From Rubrivivax sp. (GTDB lineage: Bacteria > Pseudomonadota > Gammaproteobacteria > Burkholderiales > Burkholderiaceae_C), in NCBI GenBank assembly GCA_030693565.1, contig JAUYAJ010000167.1, positions 1 to 18,078 of the forward strand: a stretch of 18,078 bases of DNA, in the 5' to 3' direction. Below the pieces are notes generated by a model. The model was not told the origin of the DNA, ran no database searches, and worked only from the letters and a program-made list of their open reading frames with translations. Below, piece after piece: positions 14,581 through 18,078 of the stretch (within the stretch, counting starts at the first letter, position 1; each line of letters opens with the position of its first letter). The position numbers and the translations under genes were made by a program.

Positions 14581-14600
14581 CTGTGACAAGCGGATGACGG
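14581..14600 (-). promoter_or_regulatory. Candidate Pho box upstream of the orphan regulator
   Basis: On the minus strand the 20 bases read CCGTCATCCGCTTGTCACAG. The half-sites GTCAT (14598-14594) and GTCAC (14587-14583) are exactly 11 bp apart; I count 13 of 19 matches to CTGTCATAAATCTGTCACA. A weak -10-like CACCAT lies ten bases downstream (14572-14567) and overlaps ATG 14568, so a start from here would favour ATG 14559 or a leaderless message. Confidence 0.5.
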
Positions 14601-14668
14601 CTTGCCGGGCGCCCGACGGCCGCTGCAACGCTGGCGCGCAATGCCGGCACTGCGAGCGCGGGTCGCGA

Positions 14669-15376
14669 TCAGGTCGGATCGGCGCTGCCGGGTTTGCAGG
14701 ACGACTCGACGTTGCCGGCCTGGCCGCGGCGGGCCACGCCAAGCGCGCGATGGGCGCCCAGGCCGATCAGTGCACCGGCGAACTGTGCCGCGACGAAGCC
14801 CGCGACGCTGGCCGGCGCGATGCCGGCGTAGCTGTCCGAGAACATGCGCCCGAAGGTGGCGGCCGGGTTGGCGAACGAGGTGGACGCGGTGAACCAGTAG
14901 GCCGCGCCGATGTAGCTCGCCACCATCGCGGCGACTCGACCGGGAGGCGCACGCAAGATCACCAGCAGCAGGCCGGCGGTGGCTGCGGTTTCGGCGATCC
15001 ACAGCCCGGTGCCGCTGCGCACGCGGGTCGAGAACTGCAGGATGCTCAGGTCGAACATGGCATGCGCCAGCCAGGCACCCAGCATGGCGCCGACCAGTTG
15101 CGAGCCGATGTAAGGCAGCAGCGCGGACTTCGCCAACTCGCCGCGCAGGGCCATCACTGCACTGACGGCCGGGTTGAAGTGTCCGCCACTGACGGGGCCG
15201 AACACCTCGATCAGGATGTACAGGCCGCCGATGGTCGCCAGCGTGTTGGCCAGCAGGGCGATCGCGCCATGGCCCGCGGACAGGCGCTCGGCCATGATTC
15301 CCGAGCCGATCACGGTGGCGAGCAACAACGCGCTGCCGAGTGCTTCGGCCAGGAGCCTGCGTCGAAGATCGATCAT
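14669..15376 (-). CDS. aqpS: Aquaporin-family channel of the arsenic-linked AqpS type
   Basis: 235 residues, hydrophobic with six membrane segments. Both pore motifs of the MIP family are present: GGHFNPAVS (Asn68-Ala70) and TSFANPAATFGRMFSDSYAGI (starting at 165, Asn170-Ala172). In classical aquaporins an Arg follows the second NPA and narrows the pore; here it is Ala, with Arg at 177 instead. This matches what I recall of MIP proteins encoded in ars operons, such as AqpS of Sinorhizobium meliloti, which lets arsenite leave the cell. It lies 69 bp downstream of arsC on the same strand, and no ArsB or Acr3 pump is in the window. Passive export would remove only what ArsC produces, down its gradient. 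Water or glycerol transport remains a possible alternative. Confidence 0.85.
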   Translation of the reverse strand: MIDLRRRLLAEALGSALLLATVIGSGIMAERLSAGHGAIALLANTLATIGGLYILIEVFGPVSGGHFNPAVSAVMALRGELAKSALLPYIGSQLVGAMLGAWLAHAMFDLSILQFSTRVRSGTGLWIAETAATAGLLLVILRAPPGRVAAMVASYIGAAYWFTASTSFANPAATFGRMFSDSYAGIAPASVAGFVAAQFAGALIGLGAHRALGVARRGQAGNVESSCKPGSADPT

Positions 15377-15445
15377 CGTCTCAGCTGGCCGGGGTCGAGG
15401 TCGTGCGCGGTGTCTGAGGCACCCTGCTGATCGGCTTGGCGCATC

Positions 15446-15940
15446 TCAGCGCTTGCCGATGTCGGTGATCTCGCGCTGGATGGCCATCGAGTCCAGACTC
15501 TTGATCGGCAGCGACAGCATCAGTTCGATGCGTCGCTTGAGCGTCAAGGCGGTGGACATGAATACATGCGCCTTGTCTTCGTCTGTGCCTTCGAAGGCCG
15601 CCGGGTCAGGCACGCCCCAGTGGGCGGTTATCGGCTGACCTGGCCACACCGGGCACGTTTCGCCGGCCGCGTTGTCGCAGACGGTGAAGACGAAATCGAG
15701 CTCGGGTGCTCCGGGCTGGGCAAACTCGCTCCAGCTCTTGCTGCGAAATCCAGCCGTGGGAACGCCCAGGCCCTGCAGCGTCGCCAGGGCAAACGGATTC
15801 ACCACTCCGCTCGGTTGGCTGCCCGCCGAGTGGGCGACGAAGCGTCCGCTTGCGAAGTGGTTCAGCAGGCCCTCGGCGAGGATGGATCGTGCTGAGTTGC
15901 CCGTGCAGACAAATAGCGCGTGGTAGACCTTGTCAGTCAT
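15446..15940 (-). CDS. arsC: Low-molecular-weight phosphatase-fold arsenate reductase ArsC
   Basis: 164 residues. The active-site loop VCTGNSARS near the N-terminus is the CX5R signature (Cys12 to Arg18). The later FTVCDNAAGETCP supplies Cys88 and Cys96, candidates for the relay cysteines, and the general-acid Asp-Pro is in HWGVPDPAAF (Asp112). These fit the LMW-PTPase class of arsenate reductases, which convert arsenate to arsenite with electrons from thioredoxin or glutathione/glutaredoxin. The phrases FVCTGNSARSILAEGLLNH and HWGVPDPA are those I know from proteobacterial ArsC, rather than tyrosine phosphatases. An AAGGA ribosome binding site lies at 15951-15947. It starts 28 bp after the phoX stop, so it probably shares the phoX transcript. 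No arsR is seen; a regulator could lie outside the window. Confidence 0.92.
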   Translation of the reverse strand: MTDKVYHALFVCTGNSARSILAEGLLNHFASGRFVAHSAGSQPSGVVNPFALATLQGLGVPTAGFRSKSWSEFAQPGAPELDFVFTVCDNAAGETCPVWPGQPITAHWGVPDPAAFEGTDEDKAHVFMSTALTLKRRIELMLSLPIKSLDSMAIQREITDIGKR

Positions 15941-15968
15941 TGGGGTTCCTTGGCAACAAGCCTTGCGA

Positions 15969-18077
15969 TCAGCCGCCGATCACACCACCGTCGCTGCGAC
16001 GCACCACCACGGTGGCCGAGCGCGGTCTGGCGCCAGCGGTGGGCCATTGCGAAAACGCGGTCGGGTTGCGGGCGAGCTCGTTGTCAGTGAGGGTGGCCGT
16101 TCCGCCTGCGTTCCTGGGCGCGCGCGGGTGGCTGCCGAGCTCGCCCGGGTGCTGGACGGTGACGAACAGGGTCTTGCGGTCCGGCGTGAAGGTGGCACCG
16201 CAGAACTCACAGCCCGACGGGCCGACCATGAAACGGCGGATTTCTTTCGTTTGCGGGTCGCCCACCAGCACCTGGTTGTTGCCCATGTTGGCAAAGTCAC
16301 CGGTGTTGGAAAAGTTGCCATCGGTCAGTATCCACAGGCGGCCGAAACCGTCGAAGACCACGCCATCCGGGCTGTTGAACAGGTTGTCCGGCGTGATGTT
16401 GGTCGAAGGCGCGCGCGGCGCAGCGGACGCAGGCTGGCCGGCCAGCACGAAGATGTCCCAGTTGAACGTCAGCGCGGTGGCGTCGGCGCCGGTTTCGTTC
16501 CAGCGCAGGATGTGGCCCCAGAGGTTGTTGGCGCGCGGGTTGGATTCGTCCACCGCCGGGCGGGCCGAACCGGCGACGGTGCTGCCGTCGGCCGCGTTGG
16601 CCAGGGGTTCGCCGGCCGGGCGGGTGGCGTTCCAGCTGCCGCGCCGGTTGTTGCTGGTCAGCGTGACGTACACCTCGCCCGGCTTCTTCGTGTTCGCCGC
16701 CACCCATTCCGGGCGGTCCATCATGGTGGCGCCCACGCGGTCGGCGGCCTGGCGCGTGCGCAGCATCACATCACCCTGGCTGGTGAAGCCGTTGGCGGCG
16801 GTCAGGCCGCCCTGGCCGAACACCAGCGGTATCCATATGCCGGTGCCCATGTTGTCGCCCGCGGTGGCTCCGGCATCGAAGCGGGCCACGTACAGCGTGC
16901 CCGCCTCGAGCAGCCGCCGGTTGGCTGCGCTGGTCGGGTTGGCGGCGTCGAAGGTGCCGCTGGAAACGAACTTGTAGACGTACTCGTTGCGCTCGTCGTC
17001 GCCGGTATAGACCACGACCCGGCCGTTGGCGGCGATCACGAGCTCGGCGTTCTCGTGCTTGACGCGGCCCATGGCGCTGCGCTTGACGGGCTTGCTGCCC
17101 GGGTTGAAGGGGTCGATCTCGACGATCCAGCCAAAGCGGTTGGGCTCGTTGGGGTTGGCGTTGACATCGAAGCGCGGGTCCGCTGTGTGCCAGAGGTAGC
17201 CGAAGCCGGTTTCCGCGATGCCGTAGCGGCCTTCGAGCACGCTGCGCGTGCGCGCACCGTTCCAGCCGAAGTAGCCGTTGAAGTTTTCTTCGCAGGTCAG
17301 GTAGGTGCCCCAGGGCGTGCGGCCATTGCCGCAGTTGTTGAGCGTGCCCAGCACCTCGGTGCCCGCCGGGTCGGCGCTGGTCTTCATCAGGTCCAGGCCG
17401 GCGGCGGGGCCCTGGATGGCGATCGGCGTGTTGCCGTGGATGCGGCGGTTGTAGGGCGAACGCTTCACATGCTCCCAGGCGCCGCTGGCGTTGCGGCGCA
17501 CATGGGCCACGCCGACTCCGTGTGCCGCCAGGCCTTTCTTCGCCTTCTCGAAGGTGAACGGCAGCATCCAGTTGGCGGCATCGCTATCGGGCGGGTAGAA
17601 GTACTCGGGGTTGATGTACTCGTAGTTGACCACCAGCAGGCCCTCGTCGCTGCGCTCGCCCAAGCCGTTGCCGGCGGCGTTGAAGCCGAAGAAGGCCAGG
17701 CCGTCGTTGTTGTCGCCCACCTGCTGCTCCTGCTCGGCGGCGCTGTTGCCGGCATCAGTCTTCCAGTCGGGCGCCACCTCGTTGATCGGCTCGCCCCAGG
17801 GCAGGATGACCGCGGCCACGTAGCCCGCCGGTACCACGATGGTGTCGGCGGTGGAACTGCCCACCGCGGTGAAGCCCAGCATCCTTTCTGCAGTCGGCAG
17901 GGGCGTGTTCGCCTCGGCGTCGCCGCCGCCGCAGGCCGCCAGACCGCCCAGAAAGGGCAACATGGCAGCGCCGATGCCCGACTGCAGCATCAGTCGGCGC
18001 TTCGGATCTTGTGCCACGGCCCGATCGACCAGTTGGTTCAGGCTGAGGTTGGTGGAGGGGTTGGAGACGCCATCGTC
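15969..18077 (-). CDS. phoX: PhoX-family phosphatase (DUF839), 5' end cut by window edge
   Basis: At least 702 residues. A GTG at 18017 could be read as the start, but the frame continues 20 codons to the edge as DDGVSNPSTNLSLNQLVDRA, which resembles the known PhoX N-terminus before its signal peptide, so the true start lies outside. Counting from that GTG, PKRRLMLQ (5-12) resembles a twin-arginine motif and LAACGGG (Cys29) resembles a lipobox. PhoX motifs follow: CGNGRTPWGTYLTCEENF (229-246), GWIVEIDPFNP, VKHENAEL, VYTGDDERNEYVYKFV, DGVVFDGFGRLWILTDGN, and the C-terminal GARPRSATVVVRRSDGGVIGG. PhoX is a calcium- and iron-dependent alkaline phosphatase folded as a propeller and exported folded by Tat. 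It frees phosphate for the Pst system downstream and is expected to be PhoB-controlled; its promoter is outside the window. Confidence 0.93.
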   Translation of the reverse strand, partial: DDGVSNPSTNLSLNQLVDRAVAQDPKRRLMLQSGIGAAMLPFLGGLAACGGGDAEANTPLPTAERMLGFTAVGSSTADTIVVPAGYVAAVILPWGEPINEVAPDWKTDAGNSAAEQEQQVGDNNDGLAFFGFNAAGNGLGERSDEGLLVVNYEYINPEYFYPPDSDAANWMLPFTFEKAKKGLAAHGVGVAHVRRNASGAWEHVKRSPYNRRIHGNTPIAIQGPAAGLDLMKTSADPAGTEVLGTLNNCGNGRTPWGTYLTCEENFNGYFGWNGARTRSVLEGRYGIAETGFGYLWHTADPRFDVNANPNEPNRFGWIVEIDPFNPGSKPVKRSAMGRVKHENAELVIAANGRVVVYTGDDERNEYVYKFVSSGTFDAANPTSAANRRLLEAGTLYVARFDAGATAGDNMGTGIWIPLVFGQGGLTAANGFTSQGDVMLRTRQAADRVGATMMDRPEWVAANTKKPGEVYVTLTSNNRRGSWNATRPAGEPLANAADGSTVAGSARPAVDESNPRANNLWGHILRWNETGADATALTFNWDIFVLAGQPASAAPRAPSTNITPDNLFNSPDGVVFDGFGRLWILTDGNFSNTGDFANMGNNQVLVGDPQTKEIRRFMVGPSGCEFCGATFTPDRKTLFVTVQHPGELGSHPRAPRNAGGTATLTDNELARNPTAFSQWPTAGARPRSATVVVRRSDGGVIGG

Positions 18078-18078
18078 G

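Noticed and set aside
1..18078. Mobile elements, CRISPR arrays, tRNA or rRNA genes
   Set aside because: Looked for transposase or integrase motifs, regularly spaced repeats and RNA gene patterns; none was found by reading.

Overview
This is a GC-rich window with densely packed genes from what looks like a betaproteobacterium of the order Burkholderiales. That placement is inferred from base composition, protein style and an intergenic hairpin repeat of a type I associate with that order; no marker gene here fixes the genus. The main content is a phosphate-starvation (Pho) locus. From the right edge to about position 4085, twelve genes lie on the minus strand in one direction: phoX-like phosphatase (cut by the edge), arsC, an aquaporin-type channel, an orphan PhoB-like regulator, pstS, a lipoprotein with a duplicated module, pstC, pstA, pstB, phoU, phoB and phoR.

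The left part (1-4019) is on the plus strand: the end of a pyruvate kinase-like gene, a small DUF2934 protein, an OlsB-like N-acyltransferase, an unrecognised helical protein, and a patatin-like phospholipase whose start overlaps the end of the unrecognised gene. The patatin gene and phoR converge, with only 65 bp between their stop codons.

Read together, the minus-strand genes form a supply and control circuit. PhoX would release phosphate from organic esters outside the cytoplasm, PstS would bind it, and PstCAB would import it. PhoU and PhoR would report transport status, and PhoB would drive transcription. The arsenic pair fits the same setting: arsenate enters through phosphate transporters, ArsC reduces it, and an AqpS-type channel can let arsenite out.

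I see three candidate Pho boxes, each made of two pentamer half-sites (GTCAC, GTCAT or TTCAT) exactly 11 bp apart. One is in front of pstS, one in front of the orphan regulator, and one on the plus strand in front of the OlsB-like acyltransferase. The third would tie a phosphorus-free lipid gene to the same regulon.

The least expected items are the orphan PhoB-like regulator (cysteine-rich, degraded acidic pocket, own Pho box), the duplicated-module lipoprotein between pstS and pstC, and the hairpin cluster between pstB and phoU, which could hide the phoU ribosome binding site. No rRNA, tRNA, CRISPR array, transposase or integrase was seen, and no gap between genes exceeds 300 bases.
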